DNA of 64,000 nucleotides from Methanoregula sp. PtaB.Bin085 (lineage in GTDB: Archaea; Halobacteriota; Methanomicrobia; Methanomicrobiales; Methanospirillaceae): NCBI RefSeq assembly GCF_002067035.1, contig NZ_MVQB01000027.1, positions 248,001 through 312,000 on the forward strand, written 5' to 3'. Positions 1 to 8,806 of this stretch are shown here, piece by piece; position 1 is the stretch's first letter, and each line of letters begins with the position of its first letter. The position numbers and the translations under genes were made by a program. The notes under the pieces are model-generated. The model saw nothing but the letters and a program-made list of their open reading frames with translations. It was not told the DNA's origin and made no database searches.

Positions 1-43
1 CATTATTTCTCCGCGCAGCAGAAAAAAAGGAAAAGTTGAGTCT

Positions 44-1105
44 TTGCCCACGATTGTGAAAAATAAAGCAATTTTTGATCCTCAGTTTTTCAACCCGAAT
101 GCTGCAATAAAAAAAATGGATTCGTATGATTTTTATCCGGATTTATTGATGCCGGGTGGCTTTGAAACGAACCGATATCCAAATTATTGTTCAACCGTTG
201 CGGAAAAATGTGTTAATTTCCAGATAAAAAATAATTTCAGATATTTGGTAATTCCTACAAGATTCTACGAAGGAGCGCCAGATGTTGAACAATTTGTGCA
301 AAATCAAGAGACAAATTTTGTCACTCCTTTTTTAGAGGCTCGAAATAATCTCAATCCAAGTAAGGATGTAATTCTTCAACTAGTTCTCACGGCACACATG
401 TTAAAAAATAAATCATTTACAGATTATTTGCTAACGTGGATAACTGGTTTAGAAGGTTTAAAAGGAATCTACCTTATTACAGAATTATTACCACGAACCT
501 CTCAAATTACTGACGCCGAATTCTTACTAAATTTAATGAACTTTGTCCATGTACTCAATAAAAATAAAATGATTATTGTTCTGGGCTACCTCAATAGTGA
601 ATCTCTGGTATTATCGATTGCAAATCCATCAATAGTGACTATTGGTTCATTCGGTAATTTACGAATATTTAATTCAAAAATGTTTGAAGAAACAGAAACT
701 GGTGAGATAAAAGTACCGAGTTATAAAATATATTCACCTGTCCTTCTTGATTGGATTGATGCTCCCTATGTAGATTTAATGAGAAATCGATCCTTGGTTA
801 ACGATGACTTTTTCGGGGATAATGAATATCTTGAGACTATGTTCGGAACCGGATATAACGGCAGTGCCCAAAGCAGTGAACCATACAAACATTATTTTGT
901 AGAGATCTCAAAACAATTAAAAGAAATTCGAGCCCTTGTCGGTGCGAACAGATATTCTAAGGTGAGTGAAATAATTCAAAATGCTATTGAAGAATATTCT
1001 CGAATTAACAGCACGGGAATTGAAATAGGAAGACAGGGTGCATTCACGACTCAATTTGCAACTGCGGCAAATTTATTTGCCCGCGACCAAGGTTGGAGAA
1101 GCTAA
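44..1105 (+). CDS. Hypothetical protein of AT-rich two-gene island, possibly 5' partial
   Basis: I do not recognise this protein of about 353 residues. The TTG at 44 is a possible start, but the frame stays open to the window edge, so the gene may begin outside. It has no signal peptide or membrane segment. Alternating hydrophobic strands (YLVIPTRF, IILQLVL-like, MIIVLGYL, IVTIGSFG) and helices recall an alpha/beta barrel, which is inference only. The C-terminal third is helical and charged. Codon use is strongly A/T-ending, unlike the GC-rich genes downstream, suggesting transfer. It is followed after 3 bases by a PD-(D/E)XK-like gene on the same strand, so the two are probably cotranscribed. 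Confidence 0.6.
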   Translation: MPTIVKNKAIFDPQFFNPNAAIKKMDSYDFYPDLLMPGGFETNRYPNYCSTVAEKCVNFQIKNNFRYLVIPTRFYEGAPDVEQFVQNQETNFVTPFLEARNNLNPSKDVILQLVLTAHMLKNKSFTDYLLTWITGLEGLKGIYLITELLPRTSQITDAEFLLNLMNFVHVLNKNKMIIVLGYLNSESLVLSIANPSIVTIGSFGNLRIFNSKMFEETETGEIKVPSYKIYSPVLLDWIDAPYVDLMRNRSLVNDDFFGDNEYLETMFGTGYNGSAQSSEPYKHYFVEISKQLKEIRALVGANRYSKVSEIIQNAIEEYSRINSTGIEIGRQGAFTTQFATAANLFARDQGWRS

Positions 1106-1108
1106 AAA

Positions 1109-1540
1109 ATGGCATATAAAACTGAGGCTGAGATGGTGGAGGCTATTAAAAGGGCTGAGCAAATCCACAATTTCATGATTTCAGGAAAAAGTATAATGCA
1201 AGAGCAAGTCGCAGGTTTTTTTGGTGTTCCTGATATTATATTTATTAAGAGGAATAAGGAGAAACAAATTTCGTACGCATATGAAGCAAAACTTACTAAT
1301 TGGACTCGGGCATTAACGCAAGCTTTCCGCTATAAAGCATTCGTCAATAAATCATTTGTAATTTTAGATCACGATCATGTAGAACCTGCATTGTCGAATA
1401 CGGATAAATTTTGTAAAGCCAATGTTGGATTGATAAGTATCGACGACTCAGGTTCTATCCATTGTCATTATAATCCGTTTTTCGAAGAGCCGTATTCTCC
1501 GAGATTAGAAGAAAAGTTCAATGAAAAATTTCAATTATAA
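1109..1540 (+). CDS. PD-(D/E)XK nuclease-like small protein
   Basis: A 143-residue soluble protein. Around residues 40-75 it has GVPDIIF, then YAYEAKL, then ALTQAFRYK, followed by the strand SFVIL. This matches the PD-(D/E)XK nuclease core: an acidic D in PD, E-x-K in YEAK, and a helix with Q-A-x-R-Y. Such folds occur in restriction enzymes, Holliday junction resolvases and defence nucleases; which of these applies here cannot be read. It starts 3 bases after the upstream hypothetical gene and shares its AT-rich codon use, so the pair looks like a transferred module. It converges on purM. Confidence 0.6.
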   Translation: MAYKTEAEMVEAIKRAEQIHNFMISGKSIMQEQVAGFFGVPDIIFIKRNKEKQISYAYEAKLTNWTRALTQAFRYKAFVNKSFVILDHDHVEPALSNTDKFCKANVGLISIDDSGSIHCHYNPFFEEPYSPRLEEKFNEKFQL

Positions 1541-1592
1541 TTGATTAATATAGTATAATTCGGTTTAATTAAGAATTTTTTTTGTATGAGAA

Positions 1593-2609
1593 TCAGGTAA
1601 TCTCCATCCCGCCGAACCACGCCCCGGGCTCCTTCACCACGTTCCCGACAACCTGCGAGCCCTTCACCATCTTCAGCACCTTCGCAACCGAGGCCTTCGG
1701 GACAACGTAAGCATAGCCCATCCCCATGTTGAACGTGCGGTACATCTCCATGGGCGTGATGTCGCCGGCCTTCTGGATCCACGTGAAGATCTCGGGCGGT
1801 TTGATGGGTGAATCGAAGAGGAACCCGTACTTGCTGAGGCGGGTGAAGTTCAGCAGTCCGCCGCCCGTGACGTGGCACATGCCGTTCACCTTGCAGCTTG
1901 CCGCAACTTTCAGGCTTTCGTGGTAGATCCGCGTGGGGGTCAGGAGCTCCTGGCCGAAGGTCTTCTTCCCCTTGAACTTCTCATCGTAGCCCGCGTATTT
2001 CTCCACGACCCTGCGTGCGAGCGAGAGGCCGTTGCTGTGGACGCCCGTAGAGGCGACGCCGATGATGACATCGCCCGGCCGGATTGCATCGCCCGTGATA
2101 ATCTTGTCCTTCTTCTGCATCCCCATGCAGGTGCCGGCAAGATCGAGGCCGTTCACCAGGCCGCGGAGCGATGCGGTCTCGCCGCCCACGATATCGATGT
2201 TCGCCTGCCTCGCACCCTCGTTCAGGCCGATCCCGATCTGAGCCATCTTCTCGACGGAGAGCTTGTCGGTCGCGATGTAGTCCACGAACGCAACCGGCTC
2301 CATGTTCATCACGTACAGGTCGTTCACGTTCATCGCGATGCAGTCGATCCCGACCGTGGTCCAGTCCTGCAGCTGGTCCGCGACCAGCATCTTCGTGCCA
2401 ACGCCGTCGGTCGTGAGGGCCATCGCCATGTCGCCGAAATCCAGCAGGCCGGCAAAGTGGCCGACCTTCCCCATCATCTTCCCCTTTCCCTTCCTGCGGT
2501 AGGTCAGGTTTTTTATCAGGGCCCTGATTGCGGTTGCCTCGAGGTCGATGTCGACGCCGGCGGCTGCGTATGCACTCTTCGCCTTCGCTCTTGCAGAAGC
2601 CTCAGCCAT
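1593..2609 (-). CDS. purM: Phosphoribosylformylglycinamidine cyclo-ligase (AIR synthetase)
   Basis: PurM closes the imidazole ring of FGAM in an ATP-dependent step to give AIR in purine biosynthesis. The 338-residue protein has the PurM-type ATP-grasp-like layout, with TTDGVGTKM near residue 66, GIDCIAMNVNDL near 88, IVGGETASL near 140, STGVHSNGLS near 187 and HVTGGGL near 246. The length is normal. GGAGGA six bases before the ATG supports the start. The gene overlaps the end of the aspartate kinase gene by 8 bases, so both are read from one message. Confidence 0.95.
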   Translation of the reverse strand: MAEASARAKAKSAYAAAGVDIDLEATAIRALIKNLTYRRKGKGKMMGKVGHFAGLLDFGDMAMALTTDGVGTKMLVADQLQDWTTVGIDCIAMNVNDLYVMNMEPVAFVDYIATDKLSVEKMAQIGIGLNEGARQANIDIVGGETASLRGLVNGLDLAGTCMGMQKKDKIITGDAIRPGDVIIGVASTGVHSNGLSLARRVVEKYAGYDEKFKGKKTFGQELLTPTRIYHESLKVAASCKVNGMCHVTGGGLLNFTRLSKYGFLFDSPIKPPEIFTWIQKAGDITPMEMYRTFNMGMGYAYVVPKASVAKVLKMVKGSQVVGNVVKEPGAWFGGMEIT

Positions 2610-4002
2610 CGCTCTCCTCCGAGAGATGGAACTCGTCGTGGAGCACGCGGCACGCCCGGGCGCCGTCGTCCTGCTTCACCACGAAACTGATGTTCGCCTC
2701 GCTCGACCCCTGCGAGATCATCATCACGTTCACGCCGGCGTTTCCGAGCGCCGTGAAGATCCTGCCGCTGGTGCCGGGAGCACCGGCCATTCCGGCGCCG
2801 ACCACCGCGACCGCACTGACATCATGGTTGTGGGTGACCTCGCGGACAATCCCCTGCTTCACGAGATCGCCCAGCGCAACGACCGCTGTCTGAAGGTGGT
2901 TCTCGTCCACGATGAGGGAGATGTTCGCCTCGCTCGACCCCTGCGAGATCATCATCACGTTCACGTCATGGTCGGCAAGGTTGGAAAAGACTGCCTTTGC
3001 CACGCCGGGCCTGCCGATCATCTGGGCGCCGTTGATGTTGATCGCGGCGACCTTGTCGATGTAGGTGAGCGCCTTGACCACGCGGTTGTCCTTCTGCCCG
3101 TTGCGGACAATGACCGTCCCGGGATGCTTCGGGTTGAAGGTGTTCTTGACCCGCACCAGGATGTTCTTGCGCATCGCCGGCTCGATGGACCGCGGGTGCA
3201 TGACCTTGGCCCCGAAGTACGAGAGCTCCATGACCTCGAGGTACGAGAGCGAGGGCATGACCCGGGCGTCGTTGATGACCCGCGGGTCGCAGGTCATGAT
3301 CCCGTCCACATCCGTCCAGATCCAGATCTCGTCCGCGTCGATGCCGGCGCCTATGATGGAGGCGGAGTAGTCCGAGCCGCTCCGGCCGAGCGTTGTGAGG
3401 ATCCCCTCAGGGGTGCAGCCCATGAACCCCATGATCACCGGTATCTCCTTTTTGAGCATCGGGACGATCTTCTTCTGGACCTTCTCGTCGCTCCGCAGGA
3501 GCGAGGTCGACTCCCCGTGCTGGGGGGTGGTGAGGATGCCGGCCTCGCAGCCGTCCATCACGGTTGAGGCGATGCCCCGCTGCCGGAGGGCTGCCCCGAG
3601 GATCGGGGCCAGCAGGCGCTCGCCGAACGAGATGATGTAGTCTTTCGACCGCGGGGAACAGTCCCGCAGCGTGTAGATGGCAAACAGGATGTTCTGCAGC
3701 TTGATGAGTTTCTCATCGATCTCAGCCCCGACCTTCGCGACATGGTCGGGGGCCGCACCCTCGAGCGTGGTCATGTGCCGTTTCGAGAGCGACTGGATCA
3801 GCGGCGCAATGGCCGAATCGTCCTTTGCGTTCGGGAGTCTGGTGGCGATCTCGATCAGCTGGTCGGTCACGCCCCGCTGGGCGGAGACGACAACCGCAAC
3901 CTCGTCGCCTTTTGTATGGTGTTCCTCAAGGATGTCCACAACTTTTTTTATGCAGCTCGCGTCGGCGACGGACGTACCGCCGAATTTCATTAAAAGTCTC
4001 AT
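2602..4002 (-). CDS. lysC: Aspartate kinase with two ACT domains
   Basis: It phosphorylates aspartate as the first step toward lysine, threonine, methionine and, in methanogens, related products. The kinase domain begins with MKFGGTSVADA and contains SFGERLLAP, GRSGSDYSAS and the DVDGIMTCDPR region. Two C-terminal ACT domains follow, each with the segment VMMISQGSSEANIS, suggesting amino acid feedback control. The start used is the ATG at 4002; an in-frame GTG at 4014 and an ATG at 3990 are alternatives. It overlaps purM downstream and is divergent from tfrA across about 60 bases. Confidence 0.93.
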   Translation of the reverse strand: MRLLMKFGGTSVADASCIKKVVDILEEHHTKGDEVAVVVSAQRGVTDQLIEIATRLPNAKDDSAIAPLIQSLSKRHMTTLEGAAPDHVAKVGAEIDEKLIKLQNILFAIYTLRDCSPRSKDYIISFGERLLAPILGAALRQRGIASTVMDGCEAGILTTPQHGESTSLLRSDEKVQKKIVPMLKKEIPVIMGFMGCTPEGILTTLGRSGSDYSASIIGAGIDADEIWIWTDVDGIMTCDPRVINDARVMPSLSYLEVMELSYFGAKVMHPRSIEPAMRKNILVRVKNTFNPKHPGTVIVRNGQKDNRVVKALTYIDKVAAININGAQMIGRPGVAKAVFSNLADHDVNVMMISQGSSEANISLIVDENHLQTAVVALGDLVKQGIVREVTHNHDVSAVAVVGAGMAGAPGTSGRIFTALGNAGVNVMMISQGSSEANISFVVKQDDGARACRVLHDEFHLSEESDG

Positions 4003-4024
4003 CGATCGTCTCACTCTGCTGGGC

Positions 4025-4035
4025 TTTTATTTATG
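4025..4035 (+). promoter_or_regulatory. TATA-box candidate for tfrA
   Basis: The AT-rich stretch TTTTATTTATG lies about 30 bases before the tfrA ATG at 4062 in otherwise GC-rich DNA. With archaeal TATA-to-start spacing of about 25-27 bases, transcription would begin almost at the start codon, so the tfrAB message is predicted to be leaderless or nearly so. Confidence 0.45.
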
Positions 4036-4061
4036 TAACTATACGTCCCAGACACTATAAG

Positions 4062-5690
4062 ATGCTTGCAGATGACGTTGTGGATTGCCATGTGCTGGTG
4101 ATCGGGAGCGGGGGAGCGGGTGTCCGGGCTGCCATCGAGGCCTCGCAGCATGGCGACACGGTGCTCATCAGTAAAACCATCGTGGGCAAGGGAGGCTGCA
4201 CCACGATGGCGGAAGGCGGGTTCAACGCGGTCCTGCGTGACGAGGACTCGTGCGGGATCCATTACGAGGACACGATGAAGGGCGGGGCGTACCTCAACGA
4301 CCCGGCGCTCGTGGACATCCTCGTGAAGGAGGCGCCGCTGCGGATGGGGGACCTCGTGAAGTGGGGTGCGGTCTTCGACTTTACAGACATGGACGAAGTC
4401 GCCCAGCGGCCGTTCGGGGGCCAGCGGTTCCCCCGCACCTGCTATGCCGGCGACCGGACCGGCCACGAGATGATGACCACGCTCGTGGAGAAGCTGGACG
4501 GCACGGACGTTGCCACGCTGCAGGAGTACACGGTCATCGATCTCCTGAAAGACGGCGACCGGGTCATCGGGGCGATGGCCCTTGACGAGAGAGGAGACCT
4601 CGTGCTCCTCAAGGCCGACAGCACAATCCTTGCTACCGGCGGCGGCACGAAAGTCTACGATATCTCCACCAACTCATCGAGCGGGACGGGCGACGGGTAC
4701 GCCATCGGCTACCGGGCCGGCGCTGAACTGATCGATATGGAGATGATCCAGTTCCACCCGACCGGCGCGGTCTTTCCCTACGATGCCCGGGGCCGGCTCG
4801 TGACCGAGGCGGTCCGGGGCGAGGGTGGCGTGCTGAAGAACAGCAGGGGTGAGCGGTTCATGCAGAAGTACGATCCCCAGCGGATGGAGCTCTCGACCCG
4901 CGACGTTGTTGCCCGGGCCATCGCGACTGAGATCCTCGAGGGCCGGGGCACGCCGAACGGCGGCGTGTACCTCGACGTCACCCACCTCCCCCGCGAACAG
5001 ATCGAGAGCCGCCTCCCCGTGATGCTCGAACAGTTCCTGAAGTTCGGCGTGGACATCCGGACAACGCCGATGGAGGTCGCCCCCACGGCCCACCACATCA
5101 TGGGCGGGCTCCGGATCACGCCCGAGTGCCGGACAACGCTGCCCGGCCTCTTTGCCTGCGGCGAGGTCGCGGGAGGCGTGCATGGCGCCAACCGGCTGGG
5201 CGGCAACGCCCTTGCCGAGACGCAGGTCTTTGGCCGGCGGGCCGGGGCTGCTGCCGGGAAAGAGGAGAAGCGGCAGAAGCGTATCGACATCGAACAGGTC
5301 CGGCGGCAGGAAGAGCGGCTCGACCGGTTCCTGGCCGGCACAAAAAGCCCGTCCCGCGTCCGGATGATGCTCCAGCAGGCGATGTGGGAAGGTGCCGGGA
5401 TTTTCCGGAACGCCACGGACCTGAAACGGACGCTTGCGGCGGTCCATGTCCTTGCCGACAAGCCCCTCTGCGCCAAGACCTCCCGCAACCTTGCCGAGTG
5501 CTGCATTGTCCAGAACATGTGCCTCACTGCTTCGCTCATCTGCCGCCTCGCCCTGGTCCGCGAGGAGTCGCGGGGGGCGCACGTCCGTAAGGACGTCACG
5601 CAGTCCCACGATGCCGAACACTCGCCGTTTGCCCACACGTTCATCTCCAAGAAAGGGCAGGGGATCGAGCGAAAGGGGGGCGCAGCATGA
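4062..5690 (+). CDS. tfrA: Thiol:fumarate reductase, flavoprotein subunit A
   Basis: TfrA carries FAD and reduces fumarate to succinate, while TfrB oxidises CoM-SH plus CoB-SH to the heterodisulfide in the cytoplasm. The 542 residues show the FAD fold (VLVIGSGGAGVRAA), the fumarate reductase motif HPTGAVFPYDARG, EAVRGEGG, HHIMGGLRI and GEVAGGVHGANRLGGNAL near the C-terminal half. An in-frame extension upstream to 3825 exists, but it covers the promoter and the divergent gene, so the ATG at 4062 is chosen. The stop overlaps the start of tfrB by 4 bases. The pair supplies the reductive branch of the incomplete TCA pathway. Confidence 0.9.
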   Translation: MLADDVVDCHVLVIGSGGAGVRAAIEASQHGDTVLISKTIVGKGGCTTMAEGGFNAVLRDEDSCGIHYEDTMKGGAYLNDPALVDILVKEAPLRMGDLVKWGAVFDFTDMDEVAQRPFGGQRFPRTCYAGDRTGHEMMTTLVEKLDGTDVATLQEYTVIDLLKDGDRVIGAMALDERGDLVLLKADSTILATGGGTKVYDISTNSSSGTGDGYAIGYRAGAELIDMEMIQFHPTGAVFPYDARGRLVTEAVRGEGGVLKNSRGERFMQKYDPQRMELSTRDVVARAIATEILEGRGTPNGGVYLDVTHLPREQIESRLPVMLEQFLKFGVDIRTTPMEVAPTAHHIMGGLRITPECRTTLPGLFACGEVAGGVHGANRLGGNALAETQVFGRRAGAAAGKEEKRQKRIDIEQVRRQEERLDRFLAGTKSPSRVRMMLQQAMWEGAGIFRNATDLKRTLAAVHVLADKPLCAKTSRNLAECCIVQNMCLTASLICRLALVREESRGAHVRKDVTQSHDAEHSPFAHTFISKKGQGIERKGGAA

Positions 5691-7276
5691 AAGACCTGAC
5701 GGTGACGATCCGGCGCTTCGAGCCGGGCCGGGACCGGGCGCCGTACTTCCGGACCTACACGGTGAAGGTGAACGAGGGGGCCCGGGTTCTTCACGTGCTG
5801 CACGCGATCCACGATACCCTCGATCCCACGCTCTCGTACCGGTACTCCTGCGCATCGGGCCAGTGCGGCTCCTGCGCTGTCCGCATGAACGGCGAGCCGG
5901 TGCTTGCGTGCATGGAGGAGGCAAAGGACAACAGCACCATCGAGCCGCTGAACCTCCCGGTGAAAAAGGATCTCGTCACCGACCTTGTCCCGAAACTTTC
6001 GCAGATCGCCTCGTTCTGCACAAAGAAGGAGATCGTGCTCCCGAAGAAGGCCGACATCGATGCGATCAAGCCGCTGCGGGACTGCATCGAGTGCCTCTGC
6101 TGCGTCTCGGCGTGCCCGGCGGTCGATGTCACGAACTTTATCGGCCCCACCGGGATGCGGCAGGAGATGCGCCTCGTGCTCGACCCGCGGGACGGCGGCC
6201 ACCGGGTATCGGACGCTGTCCGCGACGGTCTCTTTACCTGTACGAGCTGCCAGGCCTGCTGGAAGGTCTGCCCCAAAGAGATCGAGATCCCGGGAAAGGC
6301 GATCGAGAAGCTCCGGGCCCGGGCCAACAGGCTCGGGTTCACCCTGCCCCGGCATCTCGAGGTCGCGGCGCTCGTCAAAGAGACCGGCCGGAGTATCGCC
6401 CGCACGTCCGAGTCGTTCCTTGAGCAGGTGCCGGATGTCATTGAGCCCGACGGCCCCATGAAGGCAACGGTCGGGTTCTTCGTGGGCTGCATGTACAACC
6501 TCCGGCAGCAGCAGTCGGCGCTCGACGCCATGGAAGTCCTGAAGCGCAACGGCATCCGGGTCATTGTCCCGAAGGACCAGGTCTGCTGCAGCTCGCCGCT
6601 CATACGCACGGGCCAGCTGGATTACGTGGACGAACTCAAGAAGAAGAACATCGAAGTCTTCAGATCAAGGGGCATCGACACCGTCCTCACCATGTGCGCC
6701 GGCTGCGGCACTACGCTCAAGAACGATTACCCGGCGGACAAGCCGTTCAGGGTCATCGACATCAACGAGCTCCTCGTCCAGCTCGGCATCGAGCCGCCCG
6801 CGAAGCTCGGCGTCAAAGCAACCTACCACGACCCCTGCCACCTGCTCCGGGGCCAGGGTGTCCGCGACCAGCCGCGGGAGCTGGCCCGGCAGGTCGTGGA
6901 CCTCGTGGAGATGCCGCCCGTCTGCTGCGGCAGCGGCGGCGGCGTCCGCTCCGGCATACCGGAAGAGGCTGCAGCCCTCGGCAAACGCCGGGGCGAGGAG
7001 ATCCGGAAGACCGGCGCAACGCTCGTCATCACCTCCTGCCCGTTCTGCGAGTTCCACATCGCCGGCCACACGGACAAGCCGGTGAAGCACATCGCGTCGG
7101 TGCTGCTCGAGGGGTACAGGGAGAAGGACCGGGCGGGGCCGGCGAAGCAGCCGGCGAAAGCCCGAAAACCGGCTGCTGAGAAGAAGGCCGGTATGAAGAA
7201 GGCGCCGGTAAAAGAACCGAAAGCTGCGAAGGCACCGAAGGCTCCGAAGAAGAAGGCGACCGGGAAAAAGAGCTAA
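5687..7276 (+). CDS. tfrB: Thiol:fumarate reductase, iron-sulfur subunit B
   Basis: TfrB is a fusion of a fumarate reductase iron-sulfur protein and an HdrB-like thiol-oxidising half. In order: a [2Fe-2S] region with CASGQCGSC and a later C near residues 50-75, [4Fe-4S] motifs CIECLCCVSACP and CTSCQACWKVCP, then two CCG domains (CMYN to CAGC, and HDPCHLL to CCGSGGG and CPFC). It passes electrons from CoM-SH and CoB-SH to TfrA. The last roughly 50 residues are an unusual tail rich in Lys, Ala and Pro. The gene overlaps tfrA by 4 bases. Confidence 0.92.
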   Translation: MKDLTVTIRRFEPGRDRAPYFRTYTVKVNEGARVLHVLHAIHDTLDPTLSYRYSCASGQCGSCAVRMNGEPVLACMEEAKDNSTIEPLNLPVKKDLVTDLVPKLSQIASFCTKKEIVLPKKADIDAIKPLRDCIECLCCVSACPAVDVTNFIGPTGMRQEMRLVLDPRDGGHRVSDAVRDGLFTCTSCQACWKVCPKEIEIPGKAIEKLRARANRLGFTLPRHLEVAALVKETGRSIARTSESFLEQVPDVIEPDGPMKATVGFFVGCMYNLRQQQSALDAMEVLKRNGIRVIVPKDQVCCSSPLIRTGQLDYVDELKKKNIEVFRSRGIDTVLTMCAGCGTTLKNDYPADKPFRVIDINELLVQLGIEPPAKLGVKATYHDPCHLLRGQGVRDQPRELARQVVDLVEMPPVCCGSGGGVRSGIPEEAAALGKRRGEEIRKTGATLVITSCPFCEFHIAGHTDKPVKHIASVLLEGYREKDRAGPAKQPAKARKPAAEKKAGMKKAPVKEPKAAKAPKAPKKKATGKKS

Positions 7277-7339
7277 GAGAATTCTTTTTTCTGAGCTCAA
7301 ATCAGAAAGAATATTACAAATAGAATATTCGTTTTTATA

Positions 7340-8317
7340 ATGCGAGAGTTGTTCAGGGCGGGGCTGCTGGTTATCTGCCTGATACCGATTTTTTTTCAGG
7401 GCGTTTCGGCGTGGAATGTGACCCAGCTCACCGTAGATCCATCCGGGCAATTGACAACAGGGACACCGGTTATTATCAACGGTACAATCGAATTTGCCCC
7501 ATCATTGAATCAGACTTTCGATACCGGGCATGGGCTGCTGATTCATACTGATCTTGAAAATGCACAATGGAATTACAGCATTATCCTCGACGGGCGTGAT
7601 TCCCCCCGGTATTCTGCAACCGGACCGTTACTCATAATTTCAGGATGGCTTGTAACGTATCCCTCCAGCGTCAATGAATCGATGAGACTGACAATAGAGG
7701 GAACATTACCGTCCGCTGACAGAATTCAAAATGTCACTTCCATCCGAATTCAGGAATTTGATGAGAGAGGAAGAATTGCTTCCGATACGTTTTTCGAGAC
7801 TGATGGCACGGATATCCATGAGAAAAGCGCGCCGCCTCCCCGGCCGTGTTGTTCTCCGGTTGACCTTACAGAAGAAAATCAGACACTGTGTCTTCATGAA
7901 AAAGTTATTGCTGAGAAAGAGGTCCGGGAAGCATCGGTTCCCGTTATAAAAGTCGATGGCATGATTGCAGATTTGAAATTCAACAGAAGTGCTGAATATC
8001 GATGGCGTTCCTCTTCAATCAGCTATTCATCAGCTTTGACGAAACGAGAAGCAGCCATGGATTATCTCATTATGGCTAATGAACAGATCAACAAATGTAA
8101 CTTTGAGCGTGCAAGAGAGAGGGCCCGTGACGCTTACCATAAAGGTAACGAGTCCTTCAACGATATATTACTTCAACCTACAATAATTGCAGATCCACCA
8201 CCTCCGAGGAATGGAAGGATAATTGCGATACTCATCATATCCGGGATTGCAACAATAATTCTTGTCATCGCCGGCTATTACTGGAGCAAAAGGCGGAAGA
8301 GGCGGAGTCTGGAATAA
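7340..8317 (+). CDS. Surface protein with signal peptide and C-terminal anchor, unknown function
   Basis: A 325-residue protein I do not recognise. It has an N-terminal signal peptide (LLVICLIPIFFQGVSA), an extracellular part with several N-x-S/T sites in the first 120 residues, and a predicted helical region around 230-270. A single C-terminal membrane helix (IIAILIISGIATIILVIAG) is followed by a basic KRRKRR tail that would remain inside. The topology suggests a surface-anchored protein. It stands alone downstream of tfrB and is visibly less GC-rich than its neighbours. Confidence 0.7.
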   Translation: MRELFRAGLLVICLIPIFFQGVSAWNVTQLTVDPSGQLTTGTPVIINGTIEFAPSLNQTFDTGHGLLIHTDLENAQWNYSIILDGRDSPRYSATGPLLIISGWLVTYPSSVNESMRLTIEGTLPSADRIQNVTSIRIQEFDERGRIASDTFFETDGTDIHEKSAPPPRPCCSPVDLTEENQTLCLHEKVIAEKEVREASVPVIKVDGMIADLKFNRSAEYRWRSSSISYSSALTKREAAMDYLIMANEQINKCNFERARERARDAYHKGNESFNDILLQPTIIADPPPPRNGRIIAILIISGIATIILVIAGYYWSKRRKRRSLE

Positions 8318-8422
8318 GCGCGGCGCCAGCGAAAAACTGATGCAGCCGGCCGGGATATTTTTCCCGGTCACCAATCTCCCCGGCCCCAATACCTTCATGA
8401 CCATCTCCTCCCAACGTTGCGT

Positions 8423-8806
8423 ATGGACAATATTCTGAAAGACACCGCAGGGCTCGGCATCCTTTTCTGGCTTGTCGGGTACCTTGCGGGGATCGTCGTG
8501 TTTTTTACTCCGTACAAGGACAGCATGGCCTGGATCATGCTGTTCACCTTTACGCCGTTCACCATCCTCGTGACCTGGTGGTGGTTCAGACAGCGCGATT
8601 ACGAGTCAACGGAATATTACGCGGGGGTCGGGATCGCATGGGCGGTCATCGCGATCGTGCTCGACTACGTGTTCATCGTGCGGCTGTTTTCCTCGCCGGC
8701 GTATTACGCCCCGCACATCTACCTGTACTATGCCCTGATGTTCCTGATCCCGGTCGGTGTCGGGCTGTATTTGAACCGGAATGTTGTTGTGGTTAAGGTC
8801 GGGTAA
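8423..8806 (+). CDS. Small four-helix membrane protein
   Basis: A 127-residue hydrophobic protein with about four membrane segments (ILFWLVGYLAGIVVFF, WIMLFTFTPFTILVTWWW, GIAWAVIAIVLDYVFIV, YYALMFLIPVGVGLYL) and short loops. The ATG at 8423 is preferred over the TTG at 8417. I recognise no family with confidence. It has no clear operon partner, and a non-coding region of about 700 bases follows. Confidence 0.65.
   Translation: MDNILKDTAGLGILFWLVGYLAGIVVFFTPYKDSMAWIMLFTFTPFTILVTWWWFRQRDYESTEYYAGVGIAWAVIAIVLDYVFIVRLFSSPAYYAPHIYLYYALMFLIPVGVGLYLNRNVVVVKVG

Noticed and set aside
4674-6355. Long minus-strand frames across tfrA and tfrB
   Set aside because: They mirror the certain tfrAB genes and have no start signals.
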